Shown here: positions 8,200-16,333 of the stretch, piece by piece | Layout of the letters: each line of letters opens with the position of its first letter | Numbering within the stretch: the stretch's first letter is position 1 | NCBI GenBank assembly: GCA_034429745.1 | Contig: DAOUFY010000170.1 | Span: 1 to 40,425 of the forward strand | Origin: JBAXBF01 sp034429745 | Lineage (GTDB): Bacteria; Chloroflexota; Anaerolineae; Anaerolineales; DRKV01 | DNA length: 40,425 nucleotides | Direction: 5' to 3' | The notes under the pieces: model-generated | What the model was told of the DNA's origin: nothing | Databases searched by the model: none | The model's input: only the letters and a program-made list of their open reading frames with translations | Program-made: the position numbers and the translations under genes

Positions 8200-9720
8200 T
8201 TAGGATGTTTCATTCATTGAAATCGTTGACTCCCCTATTGGGGTACCAATTGGCAGACGCACAATAAAACGATTGCCAAACTCATCTGAACTTTCAATAC
8301 TCAAGCTGCCTTGATGGGCAAGAATAATATCTCGGGCTATAGTAAGCCCCAAGCCCATCCCTTGGGGGAAACGGGTTGTGTTGCGACCACGATAAAAAGG
8401 CAGGAAAATTTTCTTTTGTTCCTCGGCAGGTAAAGGTTTACCAGAATTAGTAATGACGAAATTTAGAAAGGATTGCTCTGAAGAGTCTGATTCAAGCGCT
8501 TTAGACATGCTTTGGTCAGCACTATTATAGCATGCAATATGGATTTTTCCTCTCTGGGGTGTATATTTAACCGCATTGCTCAGTAAATTTCCAAAAGCTT
8601 GAGCTAAACGATCACTGTCAGCTAAAAGGGTGGGCAAGGGTGAGGATATGTCAGCTTCCCAAAGAAGGTGTTTGGCTTGAGCAGCTTCGCGCCAAGGGGC
8701 TAATAACGCCGGCAGCCATTCATTGAGGTTTAGTGGCTTAAGGTCAAGGTCGCGAGGACCTAGAGGTTGATGGTAAAGTTTAGCCAAATCTTCAATAAGG
8801 TGCCGCAGCCTACCGATCTCATTATCTATACCTGTGAGGAGTTCTTGCTTCAATTTAGGGTCTTCGTCAGCCCCATTTTCCAAAGCTTGGATGGCGGAAT
8901 GCATGGCGCCTAAAGGTCTTCCAAGCTCATGAACAAGGTTGGCAAGCAAACGGCGGCGGCTTACTTCGAGTGTCTGCAATTTTTCTGTCATTATGTTAAA
9001 AGCACGGATCAGCAAGCGGATTTCATTGGGTCCTTCTTCCTTAAGGGTTTGGAGTTCTCCGCTAAATCCTTTCTCAATACTCTTTTCACTTAGCTGAGTG
9101 ATGGCGGCAGTAGCTCGGTCTAAAGATCGTTCTAGGGAAAACGCTAGACCCCATCCTAGCAAAATGCCCATCAACAACCCAATACCAATAACCCAAGCTA
9201 TGAGGCTGCGTAATTGAATAAAGCGGTCTTGAAAACCTTCCAGTTGGTCTTGTAGGCGAAGTACACCAACTACTTCTCCTTTTTGATTGACCACTGGCAT
9301 GAAAATATCCGCATATTCTGGACGCAAAATTTTTGGGTAGTGAAGCTGTATGCTTGTTTTGCCTGCCAATGCTTGATCGAGGCCGGGGAGCTTGGGGATT
9401 TGCCTTTGGCTATGCAAATCAGCAGGATCGCTTGAGGCAATTATATCCCCTTTAGGGTCTAAAAGCATCACGGGGGTTTTTAGCGTAGAACTAACCCGCC
9501 TGACAAAAGCTTGGGCATTTTCTTTATCAACCCAAATATCAATTTGGTCAACAGTGGTGCGGGCAATGGTTGCTGCCCGCTGCTGTAGATCGGAGGATAG
9601 ATTGGCAAGCAGTACTTGCGATTCCAGCAGATAGATTAATGCTACCCCAATCAGCGGAATAGCGACAGCTAATGGAAGAATGTGTGAGAGGATTAAACGA
9701 ACGCGTAATGAGTTCAGCAT
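8200..9720 (-). CDS. Membrane sensor histidine kinase (HAMP-HisKA-HATPase), possibly PhoR-like
   Basis: 506 aa. Helix 1 spans about 10-32, an extracytoplasmic sensor region about 33-170, helix 2 about 171-194, then HAMP to about 250. HisKA has the phospho-acceptor H264 in NLVHELGRPL. The ATPase domain has the N-box AFGNLLSNAVKY (N378, N382) and the G2 box QGMGLGL near 453-459. The G1 box reads TNSGKPL rather than DxGxG, a variant I associate with CusS-like kinases. No response-regulator gene is adjacent. It is divergent from pstS and shares a 131-bp control region containing Pho-box-like repeats, so a role in phosphate sensing is plausible but inferred. The ATG is 8 nt after a TATAAT, with no ribosome site. 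Confidence 0.88.
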   Translation of the reverse strand: MLNSLRVRLILSHILPLAVAIPLIGVALIYLLESQVLLANLSSDLQQRAATIARTTVDQIDIWVDKENAQAFVRRVSSTLKTPVMLLDPKGDIIASSDPADLHSQRQIPKLPGLDQALAGKTSIQLHYPKILRPEYADIFMPVVNQKGEVVGVLRLQDQLEGFQDRFIQLRSLIAWVIGIGLLMGILLGWGLAFSLERSLDRATAAITQLSEKSIEKGFSGELQTLKEEGPNEIRLLIRAFNIMTEKLQTLEVSRRRLLANLVHELGRPLGAMHSAIQALENGADEDPKLKQELLTGIDNEIGRLRHLIEDLAKLYHQPLGPRDLDLKPLNLNEWLPALLAPWREAAQAKHLLWEADISSPLPTLLADSDRLAQAFGNLLSNAVKYTPQRGKIHIACYNSADQSMSKALESDSSEQSFLNFVITNSGKPLPAEEQKKIFLPFYRGRNTTRFPQGMGLGLTIARDIILAHQGSLSIESSDEFGNRFIVRLPIGTPIGESTISMNETS

Positions 9721-9728
9721 TAATAATG

Positions 9729-9734
9729 ATTATA
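9729..9734 (-). promoter_or_regulatory. -10 box of a leaderless-type promoter (histidine kinase)
   Basis: Minus-strand TATAAT (9734-9729) ends 8 nt before the ATG at 9720. There is no ribosome site. The expected -35 position (about 9752-9757) falls inside the first two TTAACA repeats of the Pho-box-like array, so an activator could replace the -35 contact. Confidence 0.5.
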
Positions 9735-9746
9735 GCATGATATTCC

Positions 9747-9786
9747 TTAACATTCCCTTAACAAACCCTTTTCAGTTCGTTAAACA
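9747..9786 (+). promoter_or_regulatory. Pho-box-like array: four direct repeats at 11-bp spacing
   Basis: TTAACA at 9747-9752 and 9758-9763, TTTTCA at 9769-9774 and TTAAAC(A) at 9780-9786 lie on an exact 11-bp period. PhoP/PhoB-type regulators bind TTAACA-like or CTGTCA-like direct repeats at this spacing upstream of phosphate-starvation genes. The array ends 8 bp before a candidate -10 (TATGCT, 9795-9800) for pstS, the distance expected when the array takes the place of a -35 box. Confidence 0.7.
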
Positions 9787-9794
9787 AAGGTTGT

Positions 9795-9800
9795 TATGCT
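9795..9800 (+). promoter_or_regulatory. Candidate -10 box for the pst operon
   Basis: TATGCT (4 of 6 to consensus) lies 8 bp after the last Pho-box-like repeat and 51 bp before the pstS ATG. No separate -35 is visible, as expected for an activator-dependent promoter. Confidence 0.45.
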
Positions 9801-9851
9801 TAAGGGCGTAAGGTTTTATATTCAAAATTAGGTTTAGATAAGGAGATTCAA

Positions 9852-10988
9852 ATGCGAAGTAAAGTTTTTTATGTATTATCCATAATAATCCTAGCAAGCA
9901 TGGTATTGAGCGCTTGCGGCGGTGCGGCGACCCCTGCCCCTAAGCCTACTGAAGCGCCAAAGGCAGAGGAAGTCAAACCTACCGAAGCCCCCAAGATGGA
10001 AGAAAAACCAACTGAAGCACCTACAGTAGTAGAAGAGGCGAAGCCAACAGAAGAACAAAAGCCAGCAGAAGAACAGAAGCCGGTGGCAGAAGAGATGGGG
10101 GTTGACCCAGCGAGTCTATCTGGCAGCATCTATGCGGCGGGTTCATCCACAGTATATCCACTTTCAGAGGCGGTAGCGGAGCGATTTAAGGAGGATGGAT
10201 TTACAGGAGAGATCAAGATAGATTCAATCGGTTCAGGAGCGGGATTTGAGAGGTTCTGCAAGAGTGGGGAATCAGACATAGCCAATGCTAGTCGCAAGAT
10301 CAAAGACAGTGAAGTAGAGAACTGCAAAGCGATAGGGCGGAATCCGATTGAATTACGCGTAGGGACAGATGCGTTAGCGGTAGTAGTGAGCAAAGAGAAT
10401 GATTTTATCAAGGATGTAACGTTAGAAGAATTAGCGAAGATCTTTTCTTCGGAAGCGAAGCAATGGGCGGACGTGAATCCTGCATGGCCTGAAGAAGACA
10501 TTTTACGCTTTGTACCTGGAACAGACAGTGGGACGTATGACTTCTTTATTGAAGAAGTGATGGACAAAGTGTATGTGAAGGACAAGGAAAAGGACAAAGG
10601 CAAGGGCAAAGAAATGTTCCTGCAAGCGTCTAACCTGCAACAATCAGAAGATGACAATGTGTTAGTGCAAGGGGTAGAAGGCAGTCCGTATGCTATTGGG
10701 TTCTTTGGGTTTGCGTACTACAATGAAGCGAAAGACAAGATGAAGGCATTGTCTATCAATGGAATTGAGCCGAATGAGAAGACAGCGGAGAGTGGAGAAT
10801 ATCCGTTATCTCGTCCGTTGTTCATGTACGCAGATGCGAAGATATTGACAGAGAAGCCTCAGGTAGCAGGGTTTATCAAGTATTATCTTGATGTAGTCAA
10901 CGATGTTATTCTTGATGTTGGGTACTTCCCTGCCAGCAAGGAAGCTTTAGAAGCCTCAAAACAAGCATTGGAAAATGCTTTGAAATAG
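9852..10988 (+). CDS. pstS: Phosphate ABC transporter substrate-binding lipoprotein PstS
   Basis: PstS (378 aa) captures orthophosphate outside the membrane and delivers it to PstCA. A lipobox LSAC places the lipidated Cys at residue 22. Residues about 23-88 form a Pro/Ala/Glu/Lys-rich linker (repeated PTEAPK, EEQKPA). The binding domain starts with IYAAGSSTVYPLSEAVAE and includes DSIGSGAGFERFCKSGESDIANASR, FVPGTDSGTYDFF and DDNVLVQGVEGSPYAIGFFGFAYY, the typical phosphate contacts. A Lys-rich tract (KDKEKDKGKGKE, near 244-255) interrupts the domain and is low-complexity at DNA level. The ATG has a good ribosome site (AAGGAG). First gene of the pst operon. Confidence 0.95.
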   Translation: MRSKVFYVLSIIILASMVLSACGGAATPAPKPTEAPKAEEVKPTEAPKMEEKPTEAPTVVEEAKPTEEQKPAEEQKPVAEEMGVDPASLSGSIYAAGSSTVYPLSEAVAERFKEDGFTGEIKIDSIGSGAGFERFCKSGESDIANASRKIKDSEVENCKAIGRNPIELRVGTDALAVVVSKENDFIKDVTLEELAKIFSSEAKQWADVNPAWPEEDILRFVPGTDSGTYDFFIEEVMDKVYVKDKEKDKGKGKEMFLQASNLQQSEDDNVLVQGVEGSPYAIGFFGFAYYNEAKDKMKALSINGIEPNEKTAESGEYPLSRPLFMYADAKILTEKPQVAGFIKYYLDVVNDVILDVGYFPASKEALEASKQALENALK

Positions 10989-11020
10989 AAACCACGCTTC
11001 AAAACATCATTCCTCCTCCC

Positions 11021-11052
11021 AAGCTAGTTTCCCTTCAAAGGGAAACTAGCTT
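11021..11052 (+). terminator. Strong hairpin between pstS and pstC
   Basis: Perfect 13-bp arms (11021-11033 and 11040-11052) around the loop TTCAAA. No T-run follows, so it is more likely a partial terminator or an mRNA 3'-end stabiliser for pstS than a full intrinsic terminator. It would give more PstS than permease. Confidence 0.65.
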
Positions 11053-11080
11053 ACATATTCAAAAAAGATGGTGCAATTAA

Positions 11081-11110
11081 TTGACAATGAATTCAAGAAA
11101 AAAATTAAAT
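11081..11110 (+). promoter_or_regulatory. Possible internal promoter before pstC
   Basis: A consensus TTGACA (11081-11086) is followed after 18 bp by TTAAAT (11105-11110), 13 nt upstream of the pstC ATG. It lies just after the pstS hairpin and could give basal pstCAB-phoU transcription. Confidence 0.4.
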
Positions 11111-11123
11111 AGAGAGGGGTAAA

Positions 11124-12083
11124 ATGGAGCATTTGATGGAGGTACAGACATTGAGGGCAAGCGTAATTGAAGAAGATATTCAAAAAGCATTAAAGAAACA
11201 ATTTCGCTTAGGTGAAACAATCATTCAAAGCTTGTTATTTTTTAGTGGGGCAATATCCATTTTTACTACTGTGGGTATTGTATTCATCCTTGGGAAAGAA
11301 TCGTTCTTATTCTTTCAAATGCCGGATGTAAACTTGATAGAGTTTTTCACCACCACAAGTTGGCAGCCAACCATTGGCAATTTTGGTGTGCTTCCTTTAG
11401 TTAATGCAACACTTATGACGAGTTTTTTCGCGATATTGGTTGCTCTGCCATTAGGAATAGGTGCGGCTATTTATCTAAGTGAATATGCGAGTGAAAAAAT
11501 TCGGGCGTTGATAAAACCAACCCTTGAGGTGTTGGCTGGGATTCCCACAATTGTTTATGGATATTTTGCGTTAACATGGATGACGCCGTTATTGCGTTCT
11601 ATTTTTGGTAAAGATATTGTCAATATCTATAATACATTATCCGCCGGCTTGGTTATGGGAATAATGATTTTGCCGATCATAGCTTCGATGAGTGAAGATG
11701 CGCTCAATGCAGTGCCGCGTTCTTTACGTGAAGCTGCTTATGGATTAGGGGCAACACGATTTGAAGTGGCAGTACAGATCGTTTTACCCGCAGCTCTTTC
11801 TGGCATCATTGCTGCTTTTATCGTCGGTGTTTCACGGGCAGTGGGCGAAACGATGATTGTTGCATTGGCTGCTGGGTCAGGACCGAACTTTACCTTTGAC
11901 CCATTTAAATCGGCAGAAACGATGACCGGTTATATTGCCCGCATCAGCGGTGGCGATGTTGCTTATGACACGCCGGATTACAACAGTATTTTTGCTATTG
12001 GGTTGTTGCTTTTCTTTATAACACTAATTTTGAATATTATCAGCCGGGCAATCAGCAAACGTTTTCGCGAGGTGTATGAATGA
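11124..12083 (+). CDS. pstC: Phosphate ABC transporter permease PstC
   Basis: 319 aa, the same size as E. coli PstC, with six predicted helices. Binding-protein-dependent permease features include the EAAYGLGATRFEVAVQIVLPAALSG (EAA loop) region near 206-230, the conserved VGVSRAVGETMIVALAAG, and ASEKIRALIKPTLEVLAGIPTIVYGYFAL. The ATG follows AGAGGGG; the stop overlaps the pstA start as ATGA, indicating translational coupling. Confidence 0.95.
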   Translation: MEHLMEVQTLRASVIEEDIQKALKKQFRLGETIIQSLLFFSGAISIFTTVGIVFILGKESFLFFQMPDVNLIEFFTTTSWQPTIGNFGVLPLVNATLMTSFFAILVALPLGIGAAIYLSEYASEKIRALIKPTLEVLAGIPTIVYGYFALTWMTPLLRSIFGKDIVNIYNTLSAGLVMGIMILPIIASMSEDALNAVPRSLREAAYGLGATRFEVAVQIVLPAALSGIIAAFIVGVSRAVGETMIVALAAGSGPNFTFDPFKSAETMTGYIARISGGDVAYDTPDYNSIFAIGLLLFFITLILNIISRAISKRFREVYE

Positions 12084-13321
12084 GTGTAGATGTGTTTTCG
12101 GATAGCGACATTAAAGCGAAAGAAAACTTGCAGCGACGGCATCGTTGGGGCAAGTTTTGGCAGGCTATATTTTTTCTTTCCACCTTTGTTGGCGTTATTA
12201 TGCTGGTGCTCTTATTGTTAAGTATCATCAATCAAAGCTTTGGGTATGTAGTATGGGTATATAAAGTTCCTCCTCAGAGTCTTTCCGAAAAAGCGCTTGA
12301 TGAACTTAATTCTGAGGAGTTAATAAACATTCTAAGAAAAAATATTCGACCTTTACGTTTGCGCACAATTGAGAAAGAAAAACCATTAGATTCTCTCACT
12401 CAAGAAGAACTTGTGAATCTTGTGATGGAAAAAGTGGTTGAGCCAAAGGTGCTGAAAACATATTCGTTGTATGACTCTCTCTTTATGAGAAAAGAGATTG
12501 AAGCTGAGGTAAAAACAGAATACCCAGAAGGCGTATTGACTTTTCATGCTTGGTTGAATGAAAAATTCTTAGGACGAAGCATGTCAAGTCAAGCTCAATT
12601 GGCAGGTGTAAGATCAGCGTTAAAAGGTTCAGTGTTAATGATACTGATAACGATAGTGATTGCATTTCCAATTGGCATAGCGGCAGCAATTTATTTAGAA
12701 GAATATGCGGATCCTGCAAGGCGCATCAATCGCATTATTCAAACCAACATAGACAACCTTTCAGGTGTGCCTTCAATTGTCTATGGAATATTGGGTTTAG
12801 CCATTTTTGTGCGATCCTTAGAGGCCTTTACAAGCGGTGCAATATTCGGAATACAGGGGGGCAACGGACGGACGATCTTATCCGCTGGACTCACATTAGC
12901 GTTGCTGATTTTGCCGATGCTTATTATCAATGGTCAAGAAGCTATTCGAGCGGTTCCGAATAGCCTACGTTTGGCTAGTTATGGAGTTGGTGCAACTAAA
13001 TGGCAGACAGTATGGTTCCATGTGCTGCCCCAAGCTATGCCGGGAATTCTAACAGGGACAATATTATCCATCTCGCGTGCTATTGGAGAGACAGCTCCCT
13101 TAATTTTGGTTGGAGCCTCGACTTTCATCTCAAGTGATCCGGATGGCATATTTTCTAAATTCACTGCACTACCGATTCAGATATATAATTGGACAACTCG
13201 CCCTCAGGCTGAATTTCGCAATATTGCTGCAGCGGCTATCATTGTTCTTTTAATAGCCTTATTAACGTTAAATTCAACCGCAATCTTATTAAGAAACTAT
13301 TTTGTGAGTAAAAGAAAATGA
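12080..13321 (+). CDS. pstA: Phosphate ABC transporter permease PstA with large extracytoplasmic insertion
   Basis: Second permease of the Pst transporter (413 aa; usual PstA about 280-300). Helix 1 is at about 29-50. The permease core resumes near residue 182 (LKGSVLMILITIVIAFPIGIAAAIYLEEYA) and contains the EAA loop (LRLASYGVGATKWQTVWFHVLP) and SISRAIGETAPLILVGA. Residues about 60-175 are an insertion not found in E. coli PstA. It holds two related helical units of 30-residue period: LDELNSEELINILRKNIRPL (from 73) and LDSLTQEELVNLVMEKVVEP (from 103). I recall similar extended PstA proteins in Chloroflexota. Start overlaps pstC (ATGA) and stop overlaps pstB (ATGA). Confidence 0.93.
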   Translation: MSVDVFSDSDIKAKENLQRRHRWGKFWQAIFFLSTFVGVIMLVLLLLSIINQSFGYVVWVYKVPPQSLSEKALDELNSEELINILRKNIRPLRLRTIEKEKPLDSLTQEELVNLVMEKVVEPKVLKTYSLYDSLFMRKEIEAEVKTEYPEGVLTFHAWLNEKFLGRSMSSQAQLAGVRSALKGSVLMILITIVIAFPIGIAAAIYLEEYADPARRINRIIQTNIDNLSGVPSIVYGILGLAIFVRSLEAFTSGAIFGIQGGNGRTILSAGLTLALLILPMLIINGQEAIRAVPNSLRLASYGVGATKWQTVWFHVLPQAMPGILTGTILSISRAIGETAPLILVGASTFISSDPDGIFSKFTALPIQIYNWTTRPQAEFRNIAAAAIIVLLIALLTLNSTAILLRNYFVSKRK

Positions 13322-14115
13322 GCCCATTATACGAACAACCAATTTCAACTAATGATGCAATACTTGAGGTAAACGATGTTTCTGTGTATTATGGCAATTT
13401 TAGAGCTGTGAAGAACGTTACTCTCAAAATTCCGAAGAAGAAGATCACCGCAATTATTGGACCCTCTGGGTGTGGCAAAAGTACGGTGCTACGGTCCTTC
13501 AATCGCATGAATGATTTTGTGCGCGGCTCGCGAATTGAAGGAGAAATATTATTCCATGGAAAAAACATTTATGACGATGATGTTGATCCCGTCCAAGTGC
13601 GTCATAAAATTGGGATGGTTTTTCAAAAACCAAACCCCTTTCCAAAATCTATCTATGAAAATATTGCTTGGGGAGCACGGATAAATGGTTATAAGGAAAA
13701 TTTAGATGATCTAGTGGAGGATTCGCTACGCAAAGCAGCCTTGTGGGACGAGGTGAAAGATGAATTGCGAAAAAGTGGTTTATCGCTCTCCGGCGGACAG
13801 CAGCAAAGGCTTTGCATTGCCAGGGTGTTGGCTGTGAAGCCGGAAATCATCCTAATGGATGAACCTTGTTCGGCATTGGATCCAATCGCTACCTTAAAAA
13901 TCGAAGACTTAATGCGCGAATTATCTCAAACCTATACTATTATTATTGTAACTCATAATATGCAGCAGGCAGCTCGAGCCTCAGACTATACTATGTTTTT
14001 CAATATGGATGAAGATCGGAGCGGATATTTGGTAGAATATGGGTTAACGAATCAAATTTTTACTACTCCACGCGATAAACGAACAGAAGATTATATTACA
14101 GGACGTTTTGGTTAA
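13318..14115 (+). CDS. pstB: Phosphate ABC transporter ATPase PstB
   Basis: 265 aa, standard length. Cytoplasmic ATPase energising phosphate import. Walker A GPSGCGKST (48-56), Q-loop VFQKPNPFPKSIYEN, signature LSGGQQQR, Walker B IILMDEPCSALDP and the switch His in VTHNMQQAARASDY. The PNPFPKSIYENI and CSALDP blocks are diagnostic for PstB. The ATG overlaps the pstA stop. Confidence 0.96.
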   Translation: MSPLYEQPISTNDAILEVNDVSVYYGNFRAVKNVTLKIPKKKITAIIGPSGCGKSTVLRSFNRMNDFVRGSRIEGEILFHGKNIYDDDVDPVQVRHKIGMVFQKPNPFPKSIYENIAWGARINGYKENLDDLVEDSLRKAALWDEVKDELRKSGLSLSGGQQQRLCIARVLAVKPEIILMDEPCSALDPIATLKIEDLMRELSQTYTIIIVTHNMQQAARASDYTMFFNMDEDRSGYLVEYGLTNQIFTTPRDKRTEDYITGRFG

Positions 14116-14125
14116 GGAAAAGAAA

Positions 14126-14842
14126 ATGATTAGAATTCAGTTTGAGAAAGATTTGCGAAAACTTCAAGATGATTTGCTGGTCATGGGCAGTATGGTGGAA
14201 CAAGCTATTCTTGGATCAGTAGATGCTCTTAAAAAAAGGGATTTAGCCAGTTCGCAACGCATTATAGACGGAGATGCTGCCATCAATGAAAAACGATTTG
14301 AGATTGAAAATGCCTGCATTGTAACCATAGCTACCCAGCAGCCGATGGCGCGTGATCTGCGCATACTTGCTTCAGTGTTAGAGATTATTACTGATTTGGA
14401 ACGCATAGGGGATTATGCTAAAGGAATAGCCAACATAAGCTTGATGATGGGCGATGATAAGCCGTTGAAGCCGTTAATTGATATCCCGAGAATGGCTCAG
14501 CTTTCTGCGAACATGCTTCATCGCGCCCTAACTGCGTTTGTCGAAGGGGATACTTCAGCTGCATTGAGCATTCCTAAAGAAGATGACATTATTGATGGGC
14601 TTTACCAGCAAGTCCATCGCGAATTGGTAACGTATATTTTGGCTGATCCTTCTGTTATTGATCGGGCAGATTATTTGCTTTGGGTTGCTCATAATTTAGA
14701 ACGTATGGCAGATAGAGTAACCAATATTTGCGAGCGTGTGGTCTATGTTGCTACTGGCGAGTTAATGGAAATGAATTCCATTTACAAGCTAATGGAGACG
14801 AATGAAAATTTTAGAAATATGATCATGTCGGTTAAAACTTAA
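14126..14842 (+). CDS. phoU: Phosphate signalling protein PhoU
   Basis: 238 aa, all-helical double-bundle protein linking Pst transport to the phosphate sensor kinase. The repeated metal-binding signatures are present: ATQQPMARDLRILASVLEI with LERIGDYAKGIANI in the first bundle, and YLLWVAHNLERMADRVTNI in the second. I start at the ATG at 14126 (after AAGGAAAAG) instead of the in-frame TTG at 14108 inside pstB. Last gene of the operon. The 216 bp that follow to 15058 hold nothing I recognise beyond weak inverted repeats. Confidence 0.94.
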   Translation: MIRIQFEKDLRKLQDDLLVMGSMVEQAILGSVDALKKRDLASSQRIIDGDAAINEKRFEIENACIVTIATQQPMARDLRILASVLEIITDLERIGDYAKGIANISLMMGDDKPLKPLIDIPRMAQLSANMLHRALTAFVEGDTSAALSIPKEDDIIDGLYQQVHRELVTYILADPSVIDRADYLLWVAHNLERMADRVTNICERVVYVATGELMEMNSIYKLMETNENFRNMIMSVKT

Positions 14843-15058
14843 GCGTTTTATAGGTACATTACAGTTTTGGTGAAATCCTCTATACCTGTTGTAACCTTGG
14901 GGGCTCGTTTGCGGATCGGTCGAGTATTTTTCAAAGCCATGAGCTTCAGCACATGAATAATTAATCAGTTGCCAACGGCAATAATTTGCTTATTGATGCA
15001 CTTACAGCCCGCAGATATTAAGGAAATTTACATTCTGGATTTTGGTAATAGTTGCAGT

Positions 15059-15658
15059 TTAAGAAAACCAAAGTTTAATGGCTGATTGTACGGCACGCGC
15101 GCGATGGCTGAGACGGTTTTTTTCTTCCATTTTTAGCTCTGCCATGGTTTTGTTGATTTGAGGAATATAAAAAATGGGATCGTAGCCAAAGCCATTATGG
15201 CCGCGTTCTTGGGGGATGATAATGCCTTGGCATTCACCTTGGGTAAAGTAGTTCACTCCATTGGGCAGGGTAAGGCACAAAACGCAGACAAATTTTGCAT
15301 ACCAAGGTTGGGGATGATTTTGCAGCTGTTGAAGAAGGTAGGTACGCCGATCAGCATCAGTTGCATTGGGCAATGGATGAAAGCGGGCGGAATGGATACC
15401 CGGTTTGCCTTGCAGACAGTCAACTTCTAATCCCGAATCATCTGCAAGGGTGGGCAAAGCGGCTGCGACGGCATAAGCTTGCGCTTTAAGCAGTGCATTC
15501 TCCGCATAGGTGGTTCCAGATTCATTTACTTCAAGTTCAAGCCCCAGCTCTTTTGGGGTTAATAGGTTTATGGGAACCGCAGCTAAAAGAGACTGCATTT
15601 CTCTTAGCTTGCCATGGTTATTGGTAGCTAAAAGTAGTTGGTTGTTGGGAATCATCAT
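15059..15658 (-). CDS. rdgB: Non-canonical purine NTP pyrophosphatase, RdgB/HAM1 family
   Basis: 199 aa; hydrolyses dITP/XTP to monophosphates to keep deaminated purines out of DNA and RNA. Conserved blocks in order: LLLATNNHGKLREMQSLL, ESGTTYAENALLKAQAYA, TLADDSGLEVDCL, GIHSARF, GHNGFGYDPIFYIP, MAELKMEEKNRLSHRARA. Two ATGs in tandem (15658 and 15655) are possible; the first lies 8 nt after a TATGAT box and neither has a ribosome site. Confidence 0.93.
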   Translation of the reverse strand: MMIPNNQLLLATNNHGKLREMQSLLAAVPINLLTPKELGLELEVNESGTTYAENALLKAQAYAVAAALPTLADDSGLEVDCLQGKPGIHSARFHPLPNATDADRRTYLLQQLQNHPQPWYAKFVCVLCLTLPNGVNYFTQGECQGIIIPQERGHNGFGYDPIFYIPQINKTMAELKMEEKNRLSHRARAVQSAIKLWFS

Positions 15659-15666
15659 CAGGCATT

Positions 15667-15695
15667 ATCATATCATAGAAATACATATTTGTCTT
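15667..15695 (-). promoter_or_regulatory. Promoter of leaderless type (rdgB)
   Basis: On the minus strand AAGACA (15695-15690), 17 bp, TATGAT (15672-15667), then 8 nt to the ATG at 15658. Four of six bases match the -35 consensus and five of six the -10. Confidence 0.5.
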
Positions 15696-15716
15696 TTAAT
15701 CTTATAAAAAATGTGA

Positions 15717-15722
15717 TATGAT
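15717..15722 (+). promoter_or_regulatory. Candidate -10 box for the DUF177-metG unit
   Basis: TATGAT at 15717-15722 would start a leader of about 75 nt before the ATG at 15805. The leader contains a small hairpin (CTCATT 15740-15745 with AATGAG 15754-15759). The -35 is poor, so this is tentative. Confidence 0.3.
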
Positions 15723-15804
15723 AGATGAAAATCAATTCCCTCATTAGAGCTGCAATGAGTGACTTGATGATATCAGCTTATCATAAGGTAAATGGAAAAA
15801 GAAG

Positions 15805-16320
15805 ATGAATGACAATGATAATCCTTTGCGTTTTAATGTGGGCTTTATTATTGCTGAGGCGAATGGATATAGCCGCGAATTTCCAATACTTAGTTGCAAC
15901 CTGCAATTGGATTCTGATCTGACGCTTCATAGTTTGAAAGGTAGTATTACTATCACCCGTACTGCAGAAGGGCTTTTTGTACAGGCAGACCTTATAGCTG
16001 AATTGCTAAATACATGTGTTCGCTGTTTAGAGGATTTTAATCAAAAGGTTCACGTTCAGTTTGTTGAGCTGTTTAATTTTCTTAGTCATGTACGCCAAGA
16101 TAATGATTTAGTCGTCCCTTATACAGGCTATTTGGATTTGTCTCCTCTCACTCGGGAATATATTCTGCTTGAACTTCCAATCAACCCGATCTGCCGCGAG
16201 GATTGCAAGGGCTTGTGCCCAATCTGCGGAGAAAACCTCAATATGACAACATGCCATCATGATGAAGAAGAAATAGACCCGCGTTTTGAAGTATTAACCC
16301 AATGGAATCATCATTCATAA
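15805..16320 (+). CDS. DUF177 (YceD-type) protein
   Basis: 171 aa, DUF177 family, which in other bacteria is linked to 23S rRNA maturation and usually sits next to rpmF (ribosomal protein L32). Characteristic segments are LNTCVRCLEDFNQKVHVQF and the C-terminal zinc-ribbon-like block CREDCKGLCPICGENLN, with four Cys. Here rpmF is absent and metG follows 13 bp later. The ATG follows GGAAAAAG. A housekeeping role is inferred from the family. Confidence 0.85.
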   Translation: MNDNDNPLRFNVGFIIAEANGYSREFPILSCNLQLDSDLTLHSLKGSITITRTAEGLFVQADLIAELLNTCVRCLEDFNQKVHVQFVELFNFLSHVRQDNDLVVPYTGYLDLSPLTREYILLELPINPICREDCKGLCPICGENLNMTTCHHDEEEIDPRFEVLTQWNHHS

Positions 16321-16333
16321 ACATGGAGGACTT

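Noticed and set aside
8200..9720. Inactive kinase because DxGxG is missing
   Set aside because: H264, the N-box and G2 are intact, and an N-x-G variant of G1 occurs in active CusS-type kinases as I recall, so inactivity is not supported.
10130..10657. 175-codon minus-strand ORF opposite pstS
   Set aside because: Antisense of a well-conserved PstS domain; Ser-rich translation without a domain.
14843..15058. Possible tRNA or small RNA gene after phoU
   Set aside because: No T-loop GTTCGA-type box or acceptor-stem pairing could be found by eye, and there is no clear promoter or terminator.
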